Below the pieces are notes generated by a model. The model was not told the origin of the DNA. It did not search any database and worked only from the letters and a program-made list of their open reading frames with translations. DNA of 7,709 nucleotides. Source: Myxococcales bacterium (GTDB lineage: Bacteria > Myxococcota_A > UBA9160 > JALSIO01). Position 1 is the first letter of the stretch. Every line of letters starts with the position of its first letter. The DNA lies in assembly GCA_026989995.1 (NCBI GenBank), contig JALSIO010000811.1, positions 1 to 7,709 of the forward strand, given 5' to 3'. Made by a program: the position numbers and the translations under genes. Of this stretch, positions 1 to 5,781 are shown in pieces.

Positions 1-820
1 CCCGCCCCGGGGGAGCCACCTCCCGGAGGAAGTCGAGCAGCTCCCGGTCGAAGGCCTCCCGCTGCTCCAGGTTCCCGATGTGCCCTGCGCCCTCGAGCAC
101 CCGGTGCCGCGCCGCGGGCAGGCGGGCGGCCATCACCTCGGCGGCGCGCAGGTAGGGCGCATCTTCGGAGCCGACCAGCACGAGCGCCGGCACCCGGATC
201 TCCGGTAGCCGGTCGAGGACGGCCTCGGCGGGTCCCGCCACACGCCGGCCGAAGCGCGCGAGCCCCGCCGGGTCCTGGGCCTCGATCGCGGCCGCCGCCG
301 CCCGGGCTTCCGGTCGCTCCGGATGCCGGCCGACGAGGGTGGGAGCCGCGCGCCCCCGCACGAAGTCGCGCATGCCGCGCTCGAGGACGAAGCGGGCCGT
401 GCGCTCCACCTGCTTCTCCCAGCGCGCCTGGGCCTCGGGGTTCTTGAAGCCCGGCCCCGAGTCCAGCAGGAGGAGGGCGCGAACGCGCTCGGGCCGCGCG
501 AGGGCGAGGTGCAGGGACGCCAGCCCCCCGAAGGAAAGGCCACCCACCACGGCGGGGGCGTCGGTCGAGGCCAGGTCGACCACGCGGCCGAGATCGTCCA
601 CGACCTGGGCCATGCTGTAGCTCTCATCGCGCGCCGGTACCTGCGAGCGGCCGTGGCCCCGGTAGTCCCAGATCGCGACGCGGTAGCCCGCCCGGGTGAG
701 CGTCTCCACCTGGGGTCGGAAGTTCTCGCAGGTGGTGCAGTAGGCGCAGGAGAGGACCACGGCCGGTCCCTCGCCGTGGACCTCGACGTAGAGCTCGACC
801 CCATCGCTGGCCCGGAGCAT
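1..820 (-). CDS. Alpha/beta-fold hydrolase (3' end outside window)
   Basis: The protein is a soluble hydrolase of the alpha/beta superfamily; its substrate cannot be told from sequence. About 273 residues are visible, near full length for the family, and the reading frame is still open at base 1. Seen directly: the nucleophile elbow G-L-S-F-G-G with Ser96 (bases 533-535), the acid Asp220 in 'LVGSED', and the catalytic His247 in 'EGAGH'. The 'WDYRGHGRS' strand-turn typical of the family follows strand 4. The usual oxyanion-hole His-Gly after strand 3 is missing; the loop there reads C25-AY-C28-TT-C31. The start is ATG at 820, though an in-frame GTG at 826 has a better-spaced purine-rich GGGGGA (831-836) upstream. 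It follows the SRPBCC gene almost without a gap, so the two are probably co-transcribed. It could be an esterase, enol-lactonase-like or haloperoxidase-like enzyme. Confidence 0.9.
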   Translation of the reverse strand, partial: MLRASDGVELYVEVHGEGPAVVLSCAYCTTCENFRPQVETLTRAGYRVAIWDYRGHGRSQVPARDESYSMAQVVDDLGRVVDLASTDAPAVVGGLSFGGLASLHLALARPERVRALLLLDSGPGFKNPEAQARWEKQVERTARFVLERGMRDFVRGRAAPTLVGRHPERPEARAAAAAIEAQDPAGLARFGRRVAGPAEAVLDRLPEIRVPALVLVGSEDAPYLRAAEVMAARLPAARHRVLEGAGHIGNLEQREAFDRELLDFLREVAPPGR

Positions 821-827
821 CGCCACC

Positions 828-1247
828 CTATCCCCCGAAGCGCCTTCGGAGGGCCCGGGCCATCTCCTCGAGCTGTTCCTTGAGCGGGCCGCGAATCGCG
901 AGCTCGGGGACCAGCGGGCGGGTCCGCCCCTCCATCGTGAGGTGGATCCGGGTCCGGCCGCCCCGCTCCTCGACGGTGACCTCGCCGTAGAGCTCCCGCC
1001 ACACCTTCCCGTCGCACACCTTCTCGAAGGCGAGGTTTCCGTCCGGGAGACGGTCGAAGTGGAAGGTGGCCACCCCGTCGCGACCGAGGGCGCGGTAGCG
1101 CGTCCGCGTGGTCTTCCGGTCGGCAGCGCGCTCGACGATCTCGGTCTCGGCATCGGGGAAGAGCCCGGTCAAGGTCTCGTCCCGCCACAGCTCCTCGAGC
1201 ACCTCTTCGCGCGGCCGTGCCACTTCGACCTTCTTCTCGACCCGCAT
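828..1247 (-). CDS. SRPBCC (START-like) domain protein
   Basis: This small 139-residue protein looks like a single SRPBCC/START-like helix-grip domain, a fold that encloses hydrophobic ligands (polyketide cyclase/CoxG/Bet v1-like groups). Seen: a beta strand and short amphipathic helices at residues 1-25 ('VARPREEVLEELWRDE'), then alternating beta strands rich in Thr/Arg and Glu (about 34-107), and a long C-terminal helix (about 117-136, 'PLKEQLEEMARALRRRF'), the order expected of this fold. There is no signal peptide or membrane segment, so it is cytoplasmic. ATG 1247 is chosen because GGAGGA (1252-1257) lies 4 bp upstream; an in-frame GTG at 1307 would add 20 Gly/Pro-rich residues with no ribosome site. 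It sits between sppA and the hydrolase and nearly abuts the latter, suggesting shared expression. Ligand or enzymatic role is unknown. The family call is inferred from predicted secondary structure and overall pattern. Confidence 0.75.
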   Translation of the reverse strand: MRVEKKVEVARPREEVLEELWRDETLTGLFPDAETEIVERAADRKTTRTRYRALGRDGVATFHFDRLPDGNLAFEKVCDGKVWRELYGEVTVEERGGRTRIHLTMEGRTRPLVPELAIRGPLKEQLEEMARALRRRFGG

Positions 1248-1251
1248 CCCG

Positions 1252-1257
1252 TCCTCC
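1252..1257 (-). promoter_or_regulatory. Ribosome binding site deciding the SRPBCC start
   Basis: On the minus strand GGAGGA lies 4 bp before ATG 1247. No comparable site precedes the longer GTG start at 1307, so the shorter protein is preferred. Confidence 0.7.
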
Positions 1258-1322
1258 GGCGTCCCCCGCCCGGCGGGAGCCTGCCCCACCCGTGCCCCGG
1301 CCACCACCGGGGGCCCGGGCGG

Positions 1323-3038
1323 CTAGCGCAGCTCCAGGGCCACCGGGAGCAGGGCCAGCGGGCTCCCGGCCGGGACCGCCCGGACCACGGCCAGCCATTC
1401 CCGCAGCGCTCGCGGGAGCACCTGCTCCGCCGGAAGCCCGGCGCCCGCCACCGCCACGCCCGAGAGCGCCTGCCGGATCTGCTCCGCGAGCGTGGGCGGC
1501 GGCGGATGCGGAAAGAGCGCCACGTCGGCGTCCTCCGCCAGGCCGAGCTCGGTGCGGATCCGGCCCACGGCAGCGCGGAGCCCGCCGAGCTCGTCCACCA
1601 GGCCCCGGGCCAGGGCCTGCTCGCCGGTATACACCCGACCCTGGCCGGCCCGGTCGACCGCGGCCGCGTCGAGCCCCCGGCCCTCCGCCACCCGGTCCAC
1701 GAAGGTCGCGTACACCTCGGCCACCTGGGCCGCGAGCCGGCGCGAGGACTCCTCGTCGAGGGGGCGGGTGGAGGTCGCGAGCCCCGCGAAGCGACCCCGG
1801 GTGAAGGTCTCGTAGCCGATGTCGAGGCGGTCGAGAAGGCCGGCGATCACCGGGCGGAGCACGAAGACCCCGATGCTCCCGGTGAGTGTCGTCGGCTCCG
1901 CCACGATCGCGTTGGCACCGCAGGCCACGTAGTAGCCGCCCGAGGCGGCCACGTCGGAGAAGGAGGCCACCACCGGCTTGGCCTCCCGGGCGCGGGCCAC
2001 CGCCCTCCAGACCCGATCGGAGGCCAGCGCCGAGCCGCCCGGGCTGTCGATGCGGAACAGGATGGCGTCGAAGTCCTCGTCCTCCGCCGCCGTGCGAAGC
2101 GCCTCCGCCACCGTGTCGGCCGCGAGCACGGGGTCGCCGCCCGGCCGCCCCCTTCCGCTGCCGGTGACCACCGGCCCGCTGCCGTAGACGAGCGCCACCC
2201 GGGCGACGGGCTCGAAGCCCACCGCCGAGGGGTCCTGCGCGGCGTAGACCGCCTCCTTCACCACCCGCTCCCGGCCGAGCTCGTCCAGGATCTCGTCCAG
2301 AAAGCGCTCACCGTCGGCGAGCTTCCGGGCGAGGAGCCCCTGGGCGCCCACGGGTGCCGCGTCGATGGCCTCCCGCACCGCATCCGGGCCGAGCCCCCGG
2401 GCGGCGGCGATCCCCGAGACGAGCTGCCCCTCGAAGGAGTCGAGCAGGGACTCGGTGACCTCGCGGAAGGCGTCGGACATCTCCTTGCGGGAGAAGACCT
2501 CGGCCGCGCTCTTGTAGCGGCCGATCCGCGCCACCTCGACCTCCACGCCGAGGCGTTCGAGCAGGCCGCCGAAGAGCAGCGTCTCCGCCGCGAGGCCGAG
2601 CAGGGGCGAATCGGTGCCCGGCGCGAGGTAGAGCTCCTCGGCGGCGCTCGCGACGTAGTACTCGAGGTTGGCCCCCGTGAAGCTCTCGACCTCGAGGTAG
2701 GCGATCGGCCGGCGACCGCGCTCGCGCAGCCGGAGCAGCGCCTGGTGGAGCTCCTGGGCCTTGGCGAAGCCGATGTCGAGGTCCCTGATCCGGAAGACGA
2801 CCGCTGCGAGCCGCTGGTCGCGCTCGGCCATCGCCAGGCTCGAGAGCACCGAGGCGAGCGGACGGGCCGGTTCGGAGACGAGTCGGGAGAGAAGCGGCGG
2901 CGCCGGCCCCTCGAGGTAGCGGCCTCCGAGCTCCACGAGGAGCACCGATCCCTCGGAGACCGACGGTCCGCGCGTCTGGAAGAGCAGAACGAGAATGACG
3001 GCGCCCAGAAGGCCCACCGCGATCAAGATCCGCCTCAC
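1323..3038 (-). CDS. sppA: Signal peptide peptidase SppA, long (67K) type
   Basis: SppA is a membrane-anchored Ser/Lys protease (family S49) that degrades leftover signal peptides and other short hydrophobic peptides on the periplasmic side of the inner membrane. The 571-residue length matches the tandem-domain 67K type of Gram-negatives rather than the short Bacillus type. Seen: an N-terminal membrane anchor (residues 4-21), a first S49-like domain with the general-base Lys176 in 'RIGRYKSAAEVF' (matching the GEYKSA motif around E. coli Lys209), and a second domain with 'FRIDSPGGS' (328-336), the nucleophile Ser366 in 'DVAASGGYY' (E. coli Ser409) and 'TGSIGVF' (386-392). Both catalytic residues are present, so it should be active. 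The start is GTG, with GGAGG (3043-3047) 4 bp upstream. The C-terminus (about 510-571) has a Pro run and a hydrophobic tail. It is divergent from the thiolase-like gene, with 47 bp between the two starts. Confidence 0.96.
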   Translation of the reverse strand: MRRILIAVGLLGAVILVLLFQTRGPSVSEGSVLLVELGGRYLEGPAPPLLSRLVSEPARPLASVLSSLAMAERDQRLAAVVFRIRDLDIGFAKAQELHQALLRLRERGRRPIAYLEVESFTGANLEYYVASAAEELYLAPGTDSPLLGLAAETLLFGGLLERLGVEVEVARIGRYKSAAEVFSRKEMSDAFREVTESLLDSFEGQLVSGIAAARGLGPDAVREAIDAAPVGAQGLLARKLADGERFLDEILDELGRERVVKEAVYAAQDPSAVGFEPVARVALVYGSGPVVTGSGRGRPGGDPVLAADTVAEALRTAAEDEDFDAILFRIDSPGGSALASDRVWRAVARAREAKPVVASFSDVAASGGYYVACGANAIVAEPTTLTGSIGVFVLRPVIAGLLDRLDIGYETFTRGRFAGLATSTRPLDEESSRRLAAQVAEVYATFVDRVAEGRGLDAAAVDRAGQGRVYTGEQALARGLVDELGGLRAAVGRIRTELGLAEDADVALFPHPPPPTLAEQIRQALSGVAVAGAGLPAEQVLPRALREWLAVVRAVPAGSPLALLPVALELR

Positions 3039-3073
3039 GGTCCCTCCCCCGGAGGCGCCGCCCGGCCCTCCGC

Positions 3074-3086
3074 TAGAATCGCCGCG
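3074..3086 (+). promoter_or_regulatory. -10 box and probable leaderless start of the thiolase-like gene
   Basis: TAGAAT at 3074-3079 matches the sigma70 -10 consensus TATAAT at 5 of 6 positions and is one of the few AT-rich spots in a very GC-rich region. Its last base is 6 bp before the GTG start at 3086, so transcription would begin at or within a base or two of the start codon. No Shine-Dalgarno sequence precedes the gene. No TTGACA-like -35 is visible at the proper distance. The leaderless start is inferred. Confidence 0.55.
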
Positions 3087-4810
3087 TGCCCGCCGAGGTG
3101 TACATCGCGAGCGTCGGCCTCACCAAGGTCGATCTCACCGGCGGCGTCTTCGGCAGCGTCTTCGACCTCTTCGGCGAGGCCTACCGCCTGGCGCTGCGCG
3201 ACTCCCCGGTGCGCAGCTTCGACGCGGTGCAGATCGGGGTGATGTGCAGCGAGGAGTTCGAGGGGCGCGCCAACATCGCTGCCAAGGTCGCCGACCGGCT
3301 CGGGCTCACCGGGATCCCCGCCGTTCGCACCGAGACGGCGTCCTCCACCGGCGCCGCCGCCTTCCACGAAGCCTACTACAAGATCGCCTCGGGACGCTGC
3401 CAGAGCGTGCTCGTGCTCGCGGGTGAGCGGATGAAGACCGTGACCACCGAGCGCGCCACCGCGATCATGTCGAAGACCGTCGACCCCGTGGAGCGACGCT
3501 TCGGCTTCACGATGCCCGCGCTGATCGCGCTGGTCACCCAGGCCTGGCTCCGGGAGCGCAAGATCCGTGGCGAGCTGGTGCCGGAGGCCTTCTCCCGGCT
3601 GATGGCGCGGGCCCACGCCTTCGGTGCCGAGAATCCGCTCGCGGCCTTCTACGGGCGGCCCGAGCCGCAGGAGACGTACTTCGACCGGGAGAAGAACCTC
3701 CCCGTGGCCACGCCGCTCCTGCGCAAGGACTGCTCCCCCATCTGCGACGGGGCTGCCGCGGTCATCCTCACCGCGAGGCCCCAGGCGGTGCGCGTGGCGG
3801 GGCTCGGCTCCGCCACCGACACGTCGTCCATCCTCGACCGCGAGGAGCTCTCGGGCCTCGCCGCGACCCGGCAGGCGATGCGGGTGGCCTGCTGGCAGGC
3901 CGGCATCCCCGACCCGACCGAGCTCGAAGGGCTGGTGGTCGAGGCCCACGACGCCTTCAACAGCCTGCTCCCCATCAACCTCGCCGACCTCGGCCTCGTC
4001 GCGCCGGACGAAGCCGTGGAGGCGCTCGTGGGCAGTCTGCGGCGGCGTCCCCCGCACCCCTTCGACAACCCCGTCACCGGACCCGCCGGGCGCCTGCCGG
4101 TGAACCTCTCCGGGGGGCTCAAGGCCCGCGGGCACCCGGTGGGCGGAACCGGCCTCTTCCAGATCGCCGAGAACTACCTCCAGATCACCGGGCGGTTCCC
4201 GAACCCGCGGGCCCGGGTCAAGGGGGCCCGCATCGGCCTCGCGCACTCGATCGGGGGGCCCGGCAACAACGTCTACGTCACCCTCGTCGAGGCCGCCGAC
4301 AGCCGGCGACAGCGCCAGCCGGTTCCCCATCCGCGCACCCGCTTCACCAGCGACACCGAGGGCGGCAGGCGGACGGCGCTCACCGAGCTCCACGGCAGCC
4401 GCGCGGTCGTGGAGGCCGCGACCACCATCCACGTCACCGGCCAGTCCGGGCGCGGGCCCGTCCACGTGGCGCTCCTGCGGATCGACGGGCGGCGGGTCTT
4501 CGCGAAGCTCGACCACCCCGTGGATGCGGATCGCGCGCCCCCGGCCGAGGTCCTCGCCGGTGAGCGGGTGCGCCTGCTGGTAAAGGGCGACGGCGACCAC
4601 TACTTCCAGCTCGAACGCCGGCGCGGCTTCGACCTCGGGCGCACCCTGCGCGCGCTGAGGCGCCGGGCCGCCGCGCGCCGCGAGCCCGGAAGGCCCGCTC
4701 CGACCGACCCCCAGGGGCCGCGCGACACCGGTCCCGAGAGCGACGCCGGCGAGGACGGGACCGGGGGTGGGGCCCGCGAACCCCGCCCGGAGGAGGAAAC
4801 GGAGTCATGA
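3086..4810 (+). CDS. Thiolase-superfamily protein lacking the nucleophilic Cys, fused to a DUF35-like OB domain
   Basis: Residues 1-403 form a complete thiolase fold of the SCP2/lipid-transfer or archaeal acetyl-CoA acetyltransferase type. Seen: 'VYIASVGLTKVDL' at the N-terminus, the active-site region 'ETASSTGAAAFHEAYY' (83-98), His288 in 'EAHDAF', 'NLSGGLKARGHPVGGTG' with His350, and a closing 'SIGGPGNN' (388-395). Where condensing thiolases carry the acyl-accepting Cys, this protein has Ser86; both His are kept. Residues about 427-511 look like the OB-fold half of DUF35: a strand 'AVVEAATTIHV', 'PVHVALLRIDGRRVFAKL', then 'AGERVRLLV'. The Cys4 zinc ribbon usually before that OB fold is absent (no Cys after residue 269). 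Residues 512-574 are an Arg/Pro/Glu-rich, probably disordered tail. Thiolase-DUF35 pairs are known as separate subunits in steroid side-chain aldolases (Ltp2-ChsH2) and in archaeal thiolase/HMG-CoA synthase complexes; this supports acyl-CoA or steroid/lipid chemistry, but the reaction is not determined. GTG start, probably leaderless. Confidence 0.88.
   Translation: MPAEVYIASVGLTKVDLTGGVFGSVFDLFGEAYRLALRDSPVRSFDAVQIGVMCSEEFEGRANIAAKVADRLGLTGIPAVRTETASSTGAAAFHEAYYKIASGRCQSVLVLAGERMKTVTTERATAIMSKTVDPVERRFGFTMPALIALVTQAWLRERKIRGELVPEAFSRLMARAHAFGAENPLAAFYGRPEPQETYFDREKNLPVATPLLRKDCSPICDGAAAVILTARPQAVRVAGLGSATDTSSILDREELSGLAATRQAMRVACWQAGIPDPTELEGLVVEAHDAFNSLLPINLADLGLVAPDEAVEALVGSLRRRPPHPFDNPVTGPAGRLPVNLSGGLKARGHPVGGTGLFQIAENYLQITGRFPNPRARVKGARIGLAHSIGGPGNNVYVTLVEAADSRRQRQPVPHPRTRFTSDTEGGRRTALTELHGSRAVVEAATTIHVTGQSGRGPVHVALLRIDGRRVFAKLDHPVDADRAPPAEVLAGERVRLLVKGDGDHYFQLERRRGFDLGRTLRALRRRAAARREPGRPAPTDPQGPRDTGPESDAGEDGTGGGAREPRPEEETES
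4789..4810 (+). promoter_or_regulatory. Ribosome site and ATGA stop/start overlap
   Basis: GGAGGAGGAA at 4789-4798 is a strong Shine-Dalgarno sequence, about 8 bp before ATG 4807. The start codon overlaps the TGA stop of the preceding gene (ATGA, 4807-4810), the usual arrangement for translational coupling, so the two proteins are probably made together. Confidence 0.8.
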
Positions 4811-5271
4811 GCGGAGACCCGGCCGAGATCGGGCGGACGGCGCTGTTCGGGGGGCTCGGCGCGGAGGAGCTCGAGGAGGTGGCGCGGCGCCTGCGGCGGG
4901 ACCGCTTCGCGACCGGGGCGGAGATCGTGCGGGAGGGTGAGCCGGGCCGGCGCATGTACCTGATCGAGTCGGGGTCGGCGGAGGTCGTGAAGGCGGGCGG
5001 GCCGCGGGAACCGGCCCAGCGGATCGGCACCCTCGGACCGGGCGACTGCTTCGGCGAGATGGCCCTGGTCGACATCCAGCCGCGCTCGGCCACGGTCCGC
5101 GCACTCGAAGCGACGACGACGCTGTCGATGAGCGGGCCGGATCTCTTCTCGATCCGCCACTGGCGACCGGAGACCTTCGCCGCCATCGCGCTCAATCTCG
5201 CCCGGGAGATCAGCCGCCGGCTCCGCCGGACGGATGCCCTCGCCGCGGAGTTCCTCACCACCCGCCGGTGA
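4807..5271 (+). CDS. Single-domain cyclic-nucleotide-binding protein
   Basis: The 154-residue protein is a stand-alone cNMP-binding domain of the CAP/PKA-regulatory-subunit fold. Seen: N-terminal helices (residues 5-30, 'LGAEELEEVARRL'), a beta roll starting near 'FATGAEIVREGEPGRRMYLI', and a well-kept phosphate-binding cassette 'FGEMALVDIQPRSATV' (82-97) containing Glu84, which normally contacts the ribose 2'-OH, and Arg93, which contacts the cyclic phosphate. These residues indicate real cAMP or cGMP binding. A C-terminal helix (about 121-145) follows, but there is no helix-turn-helix and no catalytic or membrane domain, so it is not a CRP-type transcription factor by itself. Its start overlaps the end of the thiolase-like gene, suggesting that it acts with that protein, perhaps as a ligand-sensing partner; that role is inference. 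A GC hairpin follows its stop. Confidence 0.92.
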   Translation: MSGDPAEIGRTALFGGLGAEELEEVARRLRRDRFATGAEIVREGEPGRRMYLIESGSAEVVKAGGPREPAQRIGTLGPGDCFGEMALVDIQPRSATVRALEATTTLSMSGPDLFSIRHWRPETFAAIALNLAREISRRLRRTDALAAEFLTTRR

Positions 5272-5274
5272 CCG

Positions 5275-5297
5275 GCGACCCGCCGCCGGCGGGTCGC
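5275..5297 (+). terminator. GC-rich hairpin after the cNMP-binding gene, probable terminator
   Basis: A perfect inverted repeat, GCGACCCGCC then GCC then GGCGGGTCGC, starts 3 bp after the TGA stop. The 10-bp stem with a 3-nt loop would be very stable in RNA. No T-run follows, so it is not a textbook intrinsic terminator. It may end transcription as a GC-only hairpin or protect the mRNA 3' end. Confidence 0.5.
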
Positions 5298-5354
5298 GCC
5301 TCCGCGCGATCCCCGCAGGGGGCAGGCCGCCTCCCTGGCCCGCGCCGACGTGCG

Positions 5355-5383
5355 TTGACGGATTCCCCGAGCCCGCCTATGCT
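5355..5383 (+). promoter_or_regulatory. Sigma70-type promoter of the zinc-ribbon/porin/FMN-binding unit
   Basis: A -35 box TTGACG (5355-5360, 5 of 6 to TTGACA) and a -10 box TATGCT (5378-5383, 4 of 6 to TATAAT) are separated by the optimal 17 bp. Transcription is expected to start at about 5389-5391, at the left edge of the Fur-like palindrome, so a bound repressor would block initiation. Confidence 0.7.
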
Positions 5384-5387
5384 GGCC

Positions 5388-5416
5388 GCGAAAATGAAAA
5401 TGCTTTTCATTTTCGC
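5388..5416 (+). promoter_or_regulatory. Fur-box-like operator (perfect 13-bp inverted repeat)
   Basis: Left arm GCGAAAATGAAAA, centre TGC, right arm TTTTCATTTTCGC: a perfect palindrome with only about one third G+C in a region that is otherwise very GC-rich. Read in the hexamer model of Fur sites it is GAAAAT GAAAAT G CTTTTC followed by ATTTTC; bases 5390-5408 match the classical 19-bp Fur consensus at 14 of 19 positions. The core TGAAAAT-G-CTTTTCA closely resembles the TGAAAAT-N-ATTTTCA Fur motif described for sulfate-reducing deltaproteobacteria. It spans roughly -2 to +26 relative to the predicted transcription start, the position expected for iron-dependent repression. The specific regulator (Fur against another Fur-family member) is inferred. 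Confidence 0.8.
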
Positions 5417-5462
5417 TTTGGATTCCCGACGAGGCGCGGACCCCACCGCGCCCCGGGAGCCC

Positions 5463-5468
5463 GAGGGA
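5463..5468 (+). promoter_or_regulatory. Ribosome binding site of the zinc-ribbon gene
   Basis: GAGGGA lies 9 bp before the GTG at 5478. It favours that start over in-frame ATGs at 5379, 5394 and 5400, which fall in the -10 box or the operator palindrome. Confidence 0.5.
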
Positions 5469-5477
5469 ACCCCACCC

Positions 5478-5690
5478 GTGCCCCATCCCCATCCCGAAAG
5501 CGGACCGGCCCTGCTCCCCCCGACGTCGGCCGACTGCCGCTGCCGCTGCGGGAGCCTGCTCGCACGGCTGGTCTCCGGCGGGGTCGAGCTCAAGTGCCGG
5601 CGCTGCAAGCGCACCGTGGTGGTCCCCCTCGCGCCGCCCTCGCGTCGCCGCGGCCTGCGGTCTCCGGCCGCGCCGGAGCCGCGTCCGTGA
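5478..5690 (+). CDS. Small Com-like zinc-ribbon protein
   Basis: A 70-residue basic protein, encoded as the first gene behind the Fur-like operator. Seen: a short His/Pro-rich leader ('PHPHPESGP'), then a compact Cys motif C20-R-C22-R-C24-GSLLARLVSGGVELK-C40-RR-C43-KRTVVV, then an Arg/Pro-rich tail. The spacing and the 'LLA...ELKCxRCK' core resemble the Com zinc-ribbon family (known from phage Mu Com, an RNA-binding translational activator of mom), though the first knuckle here is C-x-C-x-C rather than C-x2-C. Zn binding is likely; RNA or DNA binding is inference. GTG 5478 is preferred because it lies beyond the operator and has a ribosome site. An ATG at 5394 would give a 98-residue form translated from an almost leaderless mRNA and cannot be excluded. 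There is no mom-like gene or phage context here. It may be a regulator or metal-responsive factor for the porin/FMN-binding genes downstream. Confidence 0.7.
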   Translation: MPHPHPESGPALLPPTSADCRCRCGSLLARLVSGGVELKCRRCKRTVVVPLAPPSRRRGLRSPAAPEPRP

Positions 5691-5771
5691 TGTTCCCGCA
5701 AACGAACCCGAGGCCAGCGGCCGTGAGCCCCGAGCCCCGCGCAACCGCCCGGCACTCCGCCGGCGGTGCAT

Positions 5772-5776
5772 GGAGG
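5772..5776 (+). promoter_or_regulatory. Ribosome binding site deciding the porin start
   Basis: GGAGG lies 5 bp before GTG 5782. The ATG at 5770, four codons earlier in the same frame, has no such site, so the GTG is the better start and gives a cleaner signal peptide. Confidence 0.65.
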
Positions 5777-5781
5777 CATCG

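Noticed and set aside
1248..1307. Longer SRPBCC protein starting at GTG 1307
   Set aside because: The added 20 residues are Gly/Ala/Pro-rich and lack a ribosome site, whereas GGAGGA directly precedes ATG 1247.
1265..1313. Short GC inverted repeats between sppA and the SRPBCC gene (1265-1277; 1294-1313) as a terminator
   Set aside because: The stems are short or bulged, no T-run follows on the minus strand, and such repeats are expected by chance at this GC content. Whether sppA is co-transcribed with the two downstream genes stays open.
942..3242. Very long plus-strand frame across the SRPBCC and sppA genes
   Set aside because: It is antisense to sppA, whose catalytic motifs are unmistakable; its composition (His, Arg, Gly, Pro) is typical of a shadow frame.
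3035..4600. Long open frame antisense to the thiolase-like gene
   Set aside because: It is a GC-content shadow: the product is Gly/Arg/Glu-rich with no recognisable domain, while the plus strand encodes a complete thiolase fold.
5388..5416. The AT-rich palindrome as an intrinsic terminator for the cNMP-binding gene
   Set aside because: It is symmetrical, AT-rich on both arms, lacks a GC stem with a T-run, and lies at +1 of a good promoter; a protein-binding operator explains it better. The GC hairpin at 5275-5297 is the better terminator candidate.
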